From Caldifarciminota bacterium (GTDB lineage: Bacteria > Hydrothermota > Tepidihabitantia > SM23-42), in contig CP070686.1 in NCBI GenBank assembly GCA_020353055.1, positions 557,231-621,230 of the forward strand: DNA of 64,000 bases, in the 5' to 3' direction. The notes beneath the pieces are model-generated. The model saw nothing but the letters and a program-made list of their open reading frames with translations. It was not told where the DNA came from and searched no databases. Positions 16,767-25,341 of this stretch are shown one piece after another. Position 1 is the first letter of the stretch. Every line of letters starts with the position of its first letter. Made by a program: the position numbers and the translations under genes.

Positions 16767-18305
16767 ATGAAGGACAATGTCGCGCAAATTATCCTAGGCC
16801 TTACCAAATCTTTCAAAACAATGCAGATGTATGGTATGAACCATTCATCTTTTCGCCACTTCTTCGAGCCTTTCTATCAGAAAACAGCAGAACATCTAAG
16901 AGACCATAACGAAATAAGCTTCAAAGTCGAGAAATTCCAGATGGTTCACGATGATCAGGTGGTCTACAAAGAAGAAGAGATGGATATGAGTATTGCGTTC
17001 AGACTGTTCAAGGATGGAATCCGCAACATAAGCTTCATGAGCGGATTGACATCTGATGAACTTCTCCTTTTCGTGGATGTCATCAGCCGGCCGGCGAAGG
17101 ATTGGGACGTTGCACTGGGGCTGTGGGAATGCAATTTCACCCATATCACTTTTTACGTCATAGAAGCGGAGGAAGTCCCTGACTACCGCGTCCCGGATGT
17201 CCCCATTCAGTATGTTGACTACGACGAGAAACTCAAACAGCTGATCCTTAGGGAAAAAATAGACATCGATGCAGTAATCATACCCGACCTTGACCTTGAT
17301 GAGGTCGAAGATTTGAAAAAATGCATATCAATCGAAGAGAAGATTGCCATACTCCCGGTGGTCATAAAAACACTCGGTGATTATCTTTTGACGGATCGCT
17401 CCGAAGAAATCATAGACGGCCTGATCGAAATCCTGGAAAGTTGCGTCAACATGAAGGATTTTTACAATGCACGCCGCATCGCGTACAAATTGAAGGATAT
17501 CCCGAAGATAAATTTCATAGAACGTTTCGAAAACGAAACAACAATAGCAAGCTTCAGAGAAACTCTCAACGTACCCGAGGACGAAGTATTCAATGAATTC
17601 CTCGCATTCCTTGGTTTCTTTGGCGAGAAATCCATTCCCTTTCTCATGGAGTTGATGCCATTTATCGAACGTACTGACCGTCTGAACGCGCTGAGGCACA
17701 GAGTCGCACACATAGCAGAGGATAACCCTTCACCGATAGCCTCGTTTCTTCACAGTAAAGAACCCGGCACGGTTCTTAATGCAATCAACATCCTTGGTCT
17801 GATCAAACCAGCAGACATTGCCAAAATGCTTGACCCGCTCGTCATTCATCCTAACCGAGAGGTCAGGTTAGCGGTCATTGAAGCTCTCGGCAATGCCGGG
17901 CAAATCGATATTGTAATCAAATACATCAACGACCCTGATGTAGAGGCGAGGATAAGGTCGTTGCGTATACTGAGCAAGTTCAAGCGCCCGGAAATATATC
18001 CTGTGTTGCTCGAACGAATAAAGCACGGCAGTTTTCTCAGACTGGATTTTGCCGAGCAGCGTGAGATATTCAGCGTGCTTACGGCAAATGCCGGGGATGA
18101 CTTTGTAGAAACGATGCAGGGGATACTTTTCAAGCGTAAGTGGTTTGGAAAGAAGAAATACAGAGTGATGCGACGTTTGGCTGCACTGGCGTTGAATCAG
18201 ATCGGCACTGATGAATCAATTGCGGTACTGAAAAATGGAATGCAGAAACGCAACAAAGATATCAAATTTGCCTGTGAGACGGTGCTCAAGGAGAGATCAT
18301 CATGA
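16767..18305 (+). CDS. HEAT-repeat protein with an N-terminal module shared with the next gene
   Basis: A 512-residue cytosolic protein. The N-terminal ~140 residues (FKTMQMYGMNH, then FMSGLTSDELLLFVDVI) resemble the N-terminus of the HD-GYP protein encoded next, suggesting a common sensory or dimerisation module. The C-terminal half (about 290-510) contains HEAT-like helical repeats (NREVRLAVIEALGNAG, DPDVEARIRSLRIL, RRLAALALNQIGTDESIAVL), typical of protein-protein scaffolds. No catalytic motif. Predicted leaderless mRNA. The stop codon overlaps the HD-GYP start (ATGA), so the two proteins are made together and probably interact. Confidence 0.8.
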   Translation: MKDNVAQIILGLTKSFKTMQMYGMNHSSFRHFFEPFYQKTAEHLRDHNEISFKVEKFQMVHDDQVVYKEEEMDMSIAFRLFKDGIRNISFMSGLTSDELLLFVDVISRPAKDWDVALGLWECNFTHITFYVIEAEEVPDYRVPDVPIQYVDYDEKLKQLILREKIDIDAVIIPDLDLDEVEDLKKCISIEEKIAILPVVIKTLGDYLLTDRSEEIIDGLIEILESCVNMKDFYNARRIAYKLKDIPKINFIERFENETTIASFRETLNVPEDEVFNEFLAFLGFFGEKSIPFLMELMPFIERTDRLNALRHRVAHIAEDNPSPIASFLHSKEPGTVLNAINILGLIKPADIAKMLDPLVIHPNREVRLAVIEALGNAGQIDIVIKYINDPDVEARIRSLRILSKFKRPEIYPVLLERIKHGSFLRLDFAEQREIFSVLTANAGDDFVETMQGILFKRKWFGKKKYRVMRRLAALALNQIGTDESIAVLKNGMQKRNKDIKFACETVLKERSS

Positions 18306-19663
18306 ACATATACATTGCAGGTAAGACTGTAGTTGGGTTGCTGTATCCCCTATTCAAAGCAGTTCAGGTTTATGATGTCAACAACAATGTAGTAATCAAT
18401 ACGGCACAGAAATTCATTAGCGGTATCGAAGAACTTTTATCTACGTTCTCGAGCCTTGAATTCGTCCGGTACCGTGATTATGTATTTTTCAACAAACAGA
18501 GATTAAAATACGAAATAGATAGTTACGCAAACCTCCAATTCATGAATACGCAGCTCCAGATGTTGAATATCAAATCAATAACCTTCAAGCGTGGTATTAC
18601 CCAGGAGGAGGTCATTGATTTCGCCAGTATTTTCAAAGAAGACCGAATCACTTTCCAACGCAAACTGGCGGAAAAGAAATTTCAGCACATTGACATCGAA
18701 ATCCTCAAGAGTGATAAAGAACCAGATGAACCAATCGAAAACGGACAGATGGCAAAAAGGACTTATTTCAAGGCTCTAAAAGTAACGAAGAATCTTATGC
18801 AGAACCTCTGGACCGGACGGCCAGTGGATGTCAAAAGTTCCCGTCGAGTAATCTACGGCCTCGTTGATTCGATCTCCAGAGATGAATTCGGGATACTTGC
18901 ACTTACTACAATCAAGAACTTCGATGAGTACACTTTCAACCATTCCCTCAATGTCGGAATCCTCTCGTTGGCACTCGGACAGCGAATCGGTCTTGACCGG
19001 AAAAATCTGGCTCGGCTCGGTACATCGGGCATCCTGCATGATATCGGCAAGGTTGAGATATCAAAAGAATTAATAAACAAGATCCAGAAACTCACAAATG
19101 ATGAGTGGGAGACACTAAAATTGCATTCAAATTATGGGGTACGTGAAATCCTCAAGACTCGTGGGCTGGATGAGACTTCAATGTTTGCTATAACTGTGGC
19201 ATATCAACATCATTGGAATTATGACGGCACTGGCTACCCCCTGAGGGAAAAAGAGGATGAGCCAACCCTATTCTCAAGGATCGTCCGGATATGTGACTCT
19301 TATGATGCGATGACGACCGCCCGGGGTTACCAGCCTGTCCCCTATTTACCACACTTTGCCTTGAGGGTAATATGGTCGAACCAGAACCGGTTGTTCGATC
19401 CGATATTGGCAAAGGTGTTCACCCAGCTTCTCGGTATTTATCCGGTGGGCAGTTGTCTGGAACTCAGTAGCGGTGAGATAGGCGTAGTCATGCGACAGAA
19501 TCCGAGCACCATTGACTTGCCGAACATTAAAATCGTCGTTGATAGCAGTAGCAATAAAATCGACGGTAGGATGATTGATCTGGCCGCACACACCGAAATA
19601 AAGATCATCCGCCCAACGTATCCTCAAATATATGGCATCAATCCTGCCGCCTACTTCTTGTAG
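18302..19663 (+). CDS. HD-GYP-type phosphodiesterase-like protein
   Basis: 453 residues. An N-terminal module like that of the HEAT protein (residues 1-135) is followed by an HD-GYP domain (about 185-380) with NHSLNVGILS, HDIGK, HSNYGVREIL, the GYP motif HHWNYDGTGYP and ICDSYDAMTT. HD-GYP enzymes hydrolyse cyclic dinucleotides, usually c-di-GMP. The GYP motif departs from the common HHExxDGxGYP (Trp where Glu is usual), so activity is likely but not certain. A C-terminal beta-rich tail follows. Coupled by an ATGA overlap to the HEAT gene. Confidence 0.85.
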   Translation: MNIYIAGKTVVGLLYPLFKAVQVYDVNNNVVINTAQKFISGIEELLSTFSSLEFVRYRDYVFFNKQRLKYEIDSYANLQFMNTQLQMLNIKSITFKRGITQEEVIDFASIFKEDRITFQRKLAEKKFQHIDIEILKSDKEPDEPIENGQMAKRTYFKALKVTKNLMQNLWTGRPVDVKSSRRVIYGLVDSISRDEFGILALTTIKNFDEYTFNHSLNVGILSLALGQRIGLDRKNLARLGTSGILHDIGKVEISKELINKIQKLTNDEWETLKLHSNYGVREILKTRGLDETSMFAITVAYQHHWNYDGTGYPLREKEDEPTLFSRIVRICDSYDAMTTARGYQPVPYLPHFALRVIWSNQNRLFDPILAKVFTQLLGIYPVGSCLELSSGEIGVVMRQNPSTIDLPNIKIVVDSSSNKIDGRMIDLAAHTEIKIIRPTYPQIYGINPAAYFL

Positions 19664-19693
19664 CTTAAGTGTGCTGCCGCAATCGATAAGATT

Positions 19694-20875
19694 ATGATGA
19701 GAACAATAATTGTCGATCAAGAGAAGACAATCACTGATGAATTGAATAATATCGGTGTAGACCCTGATGCCTTTTCAATATTCATCAAAAAAACCCAATG
19801 CATGACCCTGAAGTTCAGCAACCTATCATGTGCACAGGTCAACGTCCTAAAACAAACTGCGCTCATTTGTGGTGCTGACGCCGCGATTCCCAAAAACGCT
19901 TACAGAGGCGGCCGCGGCAAAAGATTCCCACTCATTTTGTTCGCGAACCTTCGTGAAATTGAAAAGATGGAACAGCGTCTTCGTGAGCAGCCGTGGATGG
20001 GATACATACGCAGCGAGTTAGCATCGCTCTTACTTGACACCAAAAAGCCTGTTCTGAAAATTGGCAGGAAGAAATTGACGATGGACCGGACATATATTAT
20101 GGGCGTAATCAACCTGACTCCGGATTCATTCTACAGTGGCAGCCGTTACACCGACATGTCAATCATAGAGGAAGTAGTGAGCGAAATGAATGAAGAGGGT
20201 GTTGATTTCATTGACATTGGTGCCGAATCGACAAGACCGAAGAGCATACCGGTCGGTGAAAAAGAGGAAATAATGAGGTTGAAGCGTGTGCTGCCTGCGG
20301 TTGCCAAACTCACACGCGTTCCGATATCGGTCGATACCTATAAAGCCAAAGTCGCGGCTCTTGCCATCGACTTGGGTGCAACCATAATAAACGATGTGTC
20401 AGGACTCAGATTCGATAAACGCATGGCCAAGACGATTGCACGTAACCGTGTCAGCACGATAATTATGCACATGAAGGGTAAACCGAGAACCATGCAAAGA
20501 AATCCTCGATACAAGGATCTCATGTCCGAGATTCACGATTTTCTGCAGAAAAGGATCGATTATGCTGTAGAATCAGGTATTGATGAGGATCGAATAATTA
20601 TCGACCCTGGACTGGGTTTTGGCAAAGCCCTGACCGATAACTATATAATAATAAGGCGCCTCAGTGAACTCAAGCAATTAGGGCGACCGATACTGGTCGG
20701 CCATTCAAGAAAATCATTTGTTGGCAATCCTTTCGGCCTCGGACCAAAAGATCGACTGGAGGGCACCCTGGCCATTCAGTCCCTGCTCATACAGAATGGT
20801 GCTTCGATATTCAGGGTACATGATGTCACCGAGGCTAAGAAAGTAGGTTCGGTAATCGATCTCATAGTACGATGA
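19694..20875 (+). CDS. folP: Dihydropteroate synthase with N-terminal extension
   Basis: A 393-residue protein. Residues about 130-393 are a dihydropteroate synthase, which joins 4-aminobenzoate to hydroxymethyldihydropterin pyrophosphate in folate synthesis: MGVINLTPDSFYSG, DIGAESTRP, SVDTYKAKVA, INDVSG, DPGLGFGK, and the VGHSRKSF loop. The first ~125 residues are an extra domain found in some long FolP proteins and absent from E. coli FolP; its role is unknown. No Shine-Dalgarno sequence is evident at 19694, and the next ATG (19697) is equally possible. The 3' end overlaps cdaA (ATGA). Confidence 0.93.
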   Translation: MMRTIIVDQEKTITDELNNIGVDPDAFSIFIKKTQCMTLKFSNLSCAQVNVLKQTALICGADAAIPKNAYRGGRGKRFPLILFANLREIEKMEQRLREQPWMGYIRSELASLLLDTKKPVLKIGRKKLTMDRTYIMGVINLTPDSFYSGSRYTDMSIIEEVVSEMNEEGVDFIDIGAESTRPKSIPVGEKEEIMRLKRVLPAVAKLTRVPISVDTYKAKVAALAIDLGATIINDVSGLRFDKRMAKTIARNRVSTIIMHMKGKPRTMQRNPRYKDLMSEIHDFLQKRIDYAVESGIDEDRIIIDPGLGFGKALTDNYIIIRRLSELKQLGRPILVGHSRKSFVGNPFGLGPKDRLEGTLAIQSLLIQNGASIFRVHDVTEAKKVGSVIDLIVR

Positions 20876-21627
20876 GACTATTTGGATTTCTTCCCATCAG
20901 AGCAATAGATATCATCGACATAATCGTCGTCGCTTTTTTGCTCTATGCTTTCTTCAAATTCGTTAAAGGAACGAAAGCGACGTCGATTCTCGTCGGGCTG
21001 GTTCTTTTCTTCGTGATTTCTTTCATATCCCGCTGGCTGGACCTTAAGGCACTTTCCTGGATCATGAATTCAATACTCGCCCTCTGGGTCGTTGCTTTCG
21101 TTATCGTCTTTCAACCTGAGATCAGAAACGCCCTCGCGCGCATCGGGCGCCAGAGACCGGTAAAGTTCTTCTTGAAACTTGAAGAAGTGGGAGTCATGGA
21201 TGAAGTTATAGATGCCGTGAAGAAAATGTCAGATGATCGAATCGGCGCGCTAATAGTAGTACAAAAAAGCATCGGCTTGAAGGATATAATTGATACCGGT
21301 GTACACATTGACGCTCAGGTTAACTCGTCTATGTTGCGGACCATATTCTTCCCCGAAACCCCGCTACACGACGGGGCATGCGTGATTCAGGGGGACAAGA
21401 TAACCGCCGCAGGTTGCGTACTGCCCCTCAGCGAAAATCCAAGTTTAGGCATTACCTACGGGCTGCGCCACCGTGCGGCCCTTGGCATGGCTGAGCAAAG
21501 CGATGCACTCTGCATCGTGGTTTCGGAAGAGACAGGCAACATCGCGTATGCCTATAAGGGCAAGCTCCTCACAAAAGTCGATGTCGAATCCTTGAAGAAA
21601 TCAGTGGAAGCAATTATCCAAGATTGA
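20872..21627 (+). CDS. cdaA: Diadenylate cyclase (c-di-AMP synthase)
   Basis: A 251-residue CdaA-type protein: three N-terminal membrane helices (residues about 12-90), then the DAC domain with the catalytic DGA (PLHDGACVI) and RHR (GLRHRAALG) motifs, which makes c-di-AMP from two ATP. Membrane-attached, active site in the cytosol. The start overlaps folP. In many bacteria cdaA sits near cell-wall or folate genes. The matching PgpH-type phosphodiesterase is at 40631-42715, so synthesis and breakdown are both encoded in this window. Confidence 0.96.
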   Translation: MRLFGFLPIRAIDIIDIIVVAFLLYAFFKFVKGTKATSILVGLVLFFVISFISRWLDLKALSWIMNSILALWVVAFVIVFQPEIRNALARIGRQRPVKFFLKLEEVGVMDEVIDAVKKMSDDRIGALIVVQKSIGLKDIIDTGVHIDAQVNSSMLRTIFFPETPLHDGACVIQGDKITAAGCVLPLSENPSLGITYGLRHRAALGMAEQSDALCIVVSEETGNIAYAYKGKLLTKVDVESLKKSVEAIIQD

Positions 21628-21729
21628 AACCCGTTGCGGTACTGCCGCATGAAAATCAATTCATACAGAACAACCCGTCAAGAAGCGTGTGGTAAATCAA
21701 CAAGAATATCATATCGAGTTAGCAGCAGG

Positions 21730-21757
21730 TTGACACAAGAAATCATTTAATTAGAAT
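21730..21757 (+). promoter_or_regulatory. Promoter of the sppA operon
   Basis: TTGACA at 21730-21735, a 16-bp spacer, and TAGAAT at 21752-21757, followed by a GGAGGT ribosome site at 21765-21770. The leader is short. Confidence 0.75.
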
Positions 21758-21773
21758 ATTCCGCGGAGGTGTG

Positions 21774-22601
21774 ATGCAAACGAAACATATAGTAATCATT
21801 GCTGCGGCGATCGCAGTCATCATGGTCGGTGTGATCGTCGGCGTAGGTATGCGTGGTCCGTTACCAGGAGGAAGCATCGGTGTCGTTGAGATCGACAACA
21901 TTATCTACACACCGAAGCACATCGTTACGGATCTAAAGAATTTCGGCGATGACCCGGGGATAAAGGCGATTATCCTCAGAATAAATTCACCCGGCGGCGT
22001 TGTTGCCGCTTCTCAGGAGATCTTTGATGCGGTAAAACGTCAGCAGCAAAAGAAGCCGGTCGTAACGTCGATGGAGACTGTTGCCGCTTCAGGTGCCTAT
22101 TATATTGCTTTACCCAGCGACGTTATTATCGCCAACCCGGGTACAGTCACTGGATCAATCGGCGTGATAATGGAGTGGCCGGTCTTGGAAAAACTATTAC
22201 AGAAATTGGGCATTGAGTTCGAAGTAGTCAAATCAAAGGAACATAAGGACATTGGCTCTGCTTACCGAAGGCTGAACGAAAGAGAGAGAGAGTTGATGCA
22301 GGCGGTTGTCACGGATGTTTATGATCAATTCGTAAGGGTAACATCTGAGTACCGCAATATCCCACTGGACAGCGTACTAAAATATGCAGACGGCAGAGTT
22401 TTCACCGGGAACCAGGCGAAAGACCTTGGATTTATTGATACACTTGGCTCATTTGAGTTCGCAGTTGACCTTACGGGCGACCTGGTAAATATCGATGAAC
22501 CACATCTGGTATATCCAGCGAAGCGATTGAGTTTTGTCGATCTATTTCTCAAACCCATGGAACACATCACCTTACCCAAACTCTATTTCCTGTGGCGCTA
22601 A
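21774..22601 (+). CDS. sppA: Signal peptide peptidase SppA-type serine protease (S49)
   Basis: A 275-residue S49 peptidase that degrades leftover signal peptides in or at the membrane. An N-terminal membrane anchor (residues about 5-25) is followed by the crotonase-like fold: RINSPGGVVAASQEI, the nucleophile serine in VAASGAYYIA, VTGSIGVIM, and the lysine base in SKEHKDIGS. Length fits the short, single-domain SppA class. A GTG 3 nt upstream of the ATG at 21774 directly abuts the GGAGGT site, so I prefer the ATG. The 3' end overlaps the next gene. Confidence 0.93.
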   Translation: MQTKHIVIIAAAIAVIMVGVIVGVGMRGPLPGGSIGVVEIDNIIYTPKHIVTDLKNFGDDPGIKAIILRINSPGGVVAASQEIFDAVKRQQQKKPVVTSMETVAASGAYYIALPSDVIIANPGTVTGSIGVIMEWPVLEKLLQKLGIEFEVVKSKEHKDIGSAYRRLNERERELMQAVVTDVYDQFVRVTSEYRNIPLDSVLKYADGRVFTGNQAKDLGFIDTLGSFEFAVDLTGDLVNIDEPHLVYPAKRLSFVDLFLKPMEHITLPKLYFLWR

Positions 22602-22879
22602 AATCAAACATACTCGCAACTGCTATTTATGTTTTCTTTTCTGTCATGCTGGCGGTCATAACGTCTTGCGGTGGTCCTGACCGCACGAAAGTCTTGGCTC
22701 AGTATCTAATGGAAGTAAAACGCCTTAGGGACGACGGATTGAGTGGAATCGCGCTCCAGGACTCAATTAAAACAATGGAGAGTGCGTTTGGCATTGACCC
22801 AGAAGATGAAATCGCGAAACTCAGTGAAAACCCTGATGAGTGGGTGAAACTTCTGAAGGATTTGAAGCGTGGCCGGTAA
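22592..22879 (+). CDS. Small predicted lipoprotein
   Basis: A 95-residue protein starting with GTG inside the sppA 3' end. Residues 9-26 form a signal segment ending in a lipobox (VITSC), so Cys26 is probably lipidated and the rest (about 70 mostly helical residues: YLMEVKRLRDDGL, LKDLKRGR) faces the periplasm. I do not recognise a family. It overlaps both neighbours, consistent with a coupled operon with sppA and the GH84-like gene. Confidence 0.7.
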   Translation: MALKSNILATAIYVFFSVMLAVITSCGGPDRTKVLAQYLMEVKRLRDDGLSGIALQDSIKTMESAFGIDPEDEIAKLSENPDEWVKLLKDLKRGR

Positions 22880-23720
22880 GGTCTTCGGAGTAGTCGAAGG
22901 ATTCTACCGCCGGCCATACACATTCGATCAAAGACTCGACCTCATCGATTTTCTCAACAGTTTGAATCTCAATACCTATGTATATGGACCGAAAGCTGAT
23001 AAATTTCACCGTCGAAAGTGGCGTGAGAAGTACTCCGGCAAGAAAATACGAGAATTCGAGATCCTCAATCGACATTGTATCGAGCGTTCCATTAATTTCG
23101 TGTATGCGCTGAGCCCTGTCTACAGGACAGATATCGAAGAAGTCATTGAGAAAATAGAAACGCTCTTCGAAACTGGTATACGTCAATTCAGCATCTTTTT
23201 CGACGATATCAAGGTACCTTTAACAAAGGATACTGCAAAGAAACAAGTTGATGTCGTCAATGGTCTCTATGAATATCTCCAGGGAAGGATGAAAAAGACA
23301 CGTCTCTCCTTCTGTCCTACCCAGTATCATGGTTTCAAGAAGACTGAATACATCAAATATTTGGCGGCACACCTGCGGATGAACATCGATACCTTCTGGA
23401 CTGGCAAAAATGTCGTCTCGCAGACGATAACGGACAGAGAAGTTATCAGAATCAATGGAATACTAAGTCGACCAGTGTTGATATGGGACAACATCTTTGC
23501 AAATGACTATATTCCGGGTACGATTCTGCGTTTTCCCTATCGCAGACGCTCACCAGGAATAGTTGAACACACCAGGGGGATTCTCCTTAACCCTATGAAT
23601 AACTACCGTAAATCAAAGCCTTTGATCAAAACCGCTGCCATGTTCTTCCACAATCCACAAACCTATGATGCACGGAGGGCCTGGAACCTCGTTTCGGCTG
23701 AACAGAATAAGCAAACATAA
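22869..23720 (+). CDS. GH84-type beta-N-acetylglucosaminidase (O-GlcNAcase-like) domain protein
   Basis: A 283-residue stand-alone catalytic domain of the GH84/NAGidase family. Matching motifs are GVVEGFYRRPYT at the N-terminus, YGPKADKFHR, the catalytic Asp-Asp pair in FFDDI, FCPTQYHG, WTGKNVVSQTI, and the substrate-site IWDN...ND (IWDNIFANDY). Family members remove beta-linked N-acetylglucosamine by substrate-assisted catalysis. Unlike most bacterial GH84 enzymes it has no signal peptide and no extra domains, so it is probably cytosolic; substrate unknown. The GTG start overlaps the lipoprotein gene. Confidence 0.87.
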   Translation: MAGKVFGVVEGFYRRPYTFDQRLDLIDFLNSLNLNTYVYGPKADKFHRRKWREKYSGKKIREFEILNRHCIERSINFVYALSPVYRTDIEEVIEKIETLFETGIRQFSIFFDDIKVPLTKDTAKKQVDVVNGLYEYLQGRMKKTRLSFCPTQYHGFKKTEYIKYLAAHLRMNIDTFWTGKNVVSQTITDREVIRINGILSRPVLIWDNIFANDYIPGTILRFPYRRRSPGIVEHTRGILLNPMNNYRKSKPLIKTAAMFFHNPQTYDARRAWNLVSAEQNKQT

Positions 23721-23951
23721 TTAAACACACAGAGATACATACGTATGTAAATTACTATATATATGCCATATCATCCTATAATTCACAGTATTAAACGAAT
23801 TCTTAAACTGATTTCTAACAAAAAAGCAAATCAGTAATTGCCATTGTTCAAGGTGCATCCAGAAAGCTGCCTTGTGAGGAACCACGAATTAATTCGCCGG
23901 GATTGTTGACTTAAGGTCATATCCGACTATAATACTGAAAGGAGATTTAGC
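23721..23951 (+). other. Intergenic region containing the DUF3467 promoter
   Basis: 231 bp, AT-rich, without an open frame of note. It ends with the promoter at 23906-23933 and a GGAG ribosome site at 23941-23944. No terminator hairpin with a T tract is visible after the GH84 gene. Confidence 0.5.
23906..23933 (+). promoter_or_regulatory. Promoter of the DUF3467 gene
   Basis: TTGACT at 23906-23911, a 16-bp spacer, and TATAAT at 23928-23933; the ATG at 23952 has its own GGAG site, so this transcript carries a short leader. Confidence 0.8.
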
Positions 23952-24248
23952 ATGCAAGAACCAAAAACACCATTAAATATTGAAATAAGCCCTGAACAAT
24001 CCGAGGGGATATATTCCAATGGAGTAGGCATTCATCATACGCCTTCAGAATTTATCCTTGATTTTCTGCGTGTTCTCCCAGGAGCTCAAAAAGCAAAGGT
24101 CTTCACCCGTATCATCATGACGCCGCAGAACGTAATATTATTGAGAAATGCATTAGACGATAATGTCAAGAAATATGAGGAACGTTTTGGCAACATCAAA
24201 ATCTTCGGCAAAAACGAAAAAGAAATCGGTTTTAAGAAAAGTAATTGA
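23952..24248 (+). CDS. DUF3467 family protein
   Basis: A 98-residue protein of the DUF3467 type: a NIEISPEQSEGIYSNGVGI strand region, then HTPSEFILDFLRVLPG, and AKVFTRIIMTPQNVILLRNAL, followed by a charged helix. The family is widespread, small, cytosolic and of unknown function. Its 3' end overlaps the CCA-adding enzyme gene by 86 bp in a different frame. Confidence 0.9.
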   Translation: MQEPKTPLNIEISPEQSEGIYSNGVGIHHTPSEFILDFLRVLPGAQKAKVFTRIIMTPQNVILLRNALDDNVKKYEERFGNIKIFGKNEKEIGFKKSN

Positions 24249-25341
24249 TTTCTTCGTAAAATCGGAATATCACGCCTATCTGGTCGGCGGCTACGTACGA
24301 GACTCTACGTTAGGCAGAGAATCGGTTGATATTGATGTCGTAGTCGAAGGTGATGGTGTTAAGGCTGCTCGCTTATTGAACGCGAGTCTAAAGGGGAAAC
24401 TGACGAGCCACAATGAATTTGGTACGGCCTCGATCAGCATTGATAGTTATAGGGTCGACCTTGCTAGCGCCCGGACCGAAAAATACCCCTCTCCGGCACA
24501 TCTCCCCCATGTCTATCCATCAACGATAGTCGAGGACCTGAATCGCCGAGATTTCACAATAAATGCCATAGCGATGTCTATCTCAAAGGAGAATTTTGGG
24601 GAAATATTCGACCCGTTCGACGGTATGAGCGATATCAAAAGAAAATTGATAAGAATTCTTCATAGAAACAGTTTTGTGGACGATCCAACGCGTATTTTCC
24701 GGGCCCTGAGGTACAAGAATCGATTCGGATTCAAATTGGAGGACGAAACCGAGCGCCAGATGAAGCAGGCGGTAAAGGAAAGGATGGTTCAGAAACTAAG
24801 TGCCCAGCGCATCCTTAACGAACTCGGGTTAATATTCGCTGAAACATCATTCAAGGCAATGGTCAACGACCTGTCCCACTACGGTGTTATCGAGGTAAAA
24901 CGGAGTGAACTCAAACTGATGCCTGGATCCAGCAAACATGCTTTCTTTTTCTTGTTGTCGAGACTTCCGAGGAATGCTATTCCATTGTCAAAAGAAGACA
25001 GGAAGATCGTCGATGATTTTAGAAATATCACGGGCATCATGGCAAAATTGAGCAGAACGAGCAAAAGAAGCGCAATCTACTCGATCCTCTATCCGATGAC
25101 TGATGAGTTGATCGAAGCAATAGCGCTGCTAAAGCCTGAACTCACGGATAAGATAAAGACCTATCGTAGGATGCTTAAATTAAAACCGTTCATTACTGGT
25201 CAGGACCTGCGTAAATACAGAGTTGTACCAAGTAAATCATACGCGAAGGTCTTGAAAAAACTATTTGCTCTGCAACTCGACAGCAAATTCAAGAACCGCA
25301 AAGAAGCTATCGTTTACCTCAAGGCCAAAAAGAAAAGATGA
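24163..25341 (+). CDS. CCA tRNA nucleotidyltransferase / poly(A) polymerase family protein
   Basis: Up to 392 residues. A class II nucleotidyltransferase of the CCA-adding/PcnB family: LVGGYVRDSTLGRESVDIDVV holds the flexible G-G/R-D motif and the catalytic DxD, followed by RRDFTINAIAM, the FDGMSDIKRKLIRIL segment, and DDPTRIFRALRYKNRFG. It most likely adds or repairs the 3' CCA of tRNAs. The start is uncertain because the frame overlaps DUF3467 by 86 bp; ATG at 24163 or 24175, or TTG at 24187, are candidates and none can avoid the overlap without losing the GG motif region. The stop overlaps the M50 gene (ATGA). Confidence 0.92.
   Translation: MSRNMRNVLATSKSSAKTKKKSVLRKVIDFFVKSEYHAYLVGGYVRDSTLGRESVDIDVVVEGDGVKAARLLNASLKGKLTSHNEFGTASISIDSYRVDLASARTEKYPSPAHLPHVYPSTIVEDLNRRDFTINAIAMSISKENFGEIFDPFDGMSDIKRKLIRILHRNSFVDDPTRIFRALRYKNRFGFKLEDETERQMKQAVKERMVQKLSAQRILNELGLIFAETSFKAMVNDLSHYGVIEVKRSELKLMPGSSKHAFFFLLSRLPRNAIPLSKEDRKIVDDFRNITGIMAKLSRTSKRSAIYSILYPMTDELIEAIALLKPELTDKIKTYRRMLKLKPFITGQDLRKYRVVPSKSYAKVLKKLFALQLDSKFKNRKEAIVYLKAKKKR

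Noticed and set aside
21628-21770. Possible terminator or riboswitch between cdaA and sppA
   Set aside because: Only a weak 5-bp dyad (TGCGG/CCGCA) without a T tract is visible, and no riboswitch core that I can recognise.
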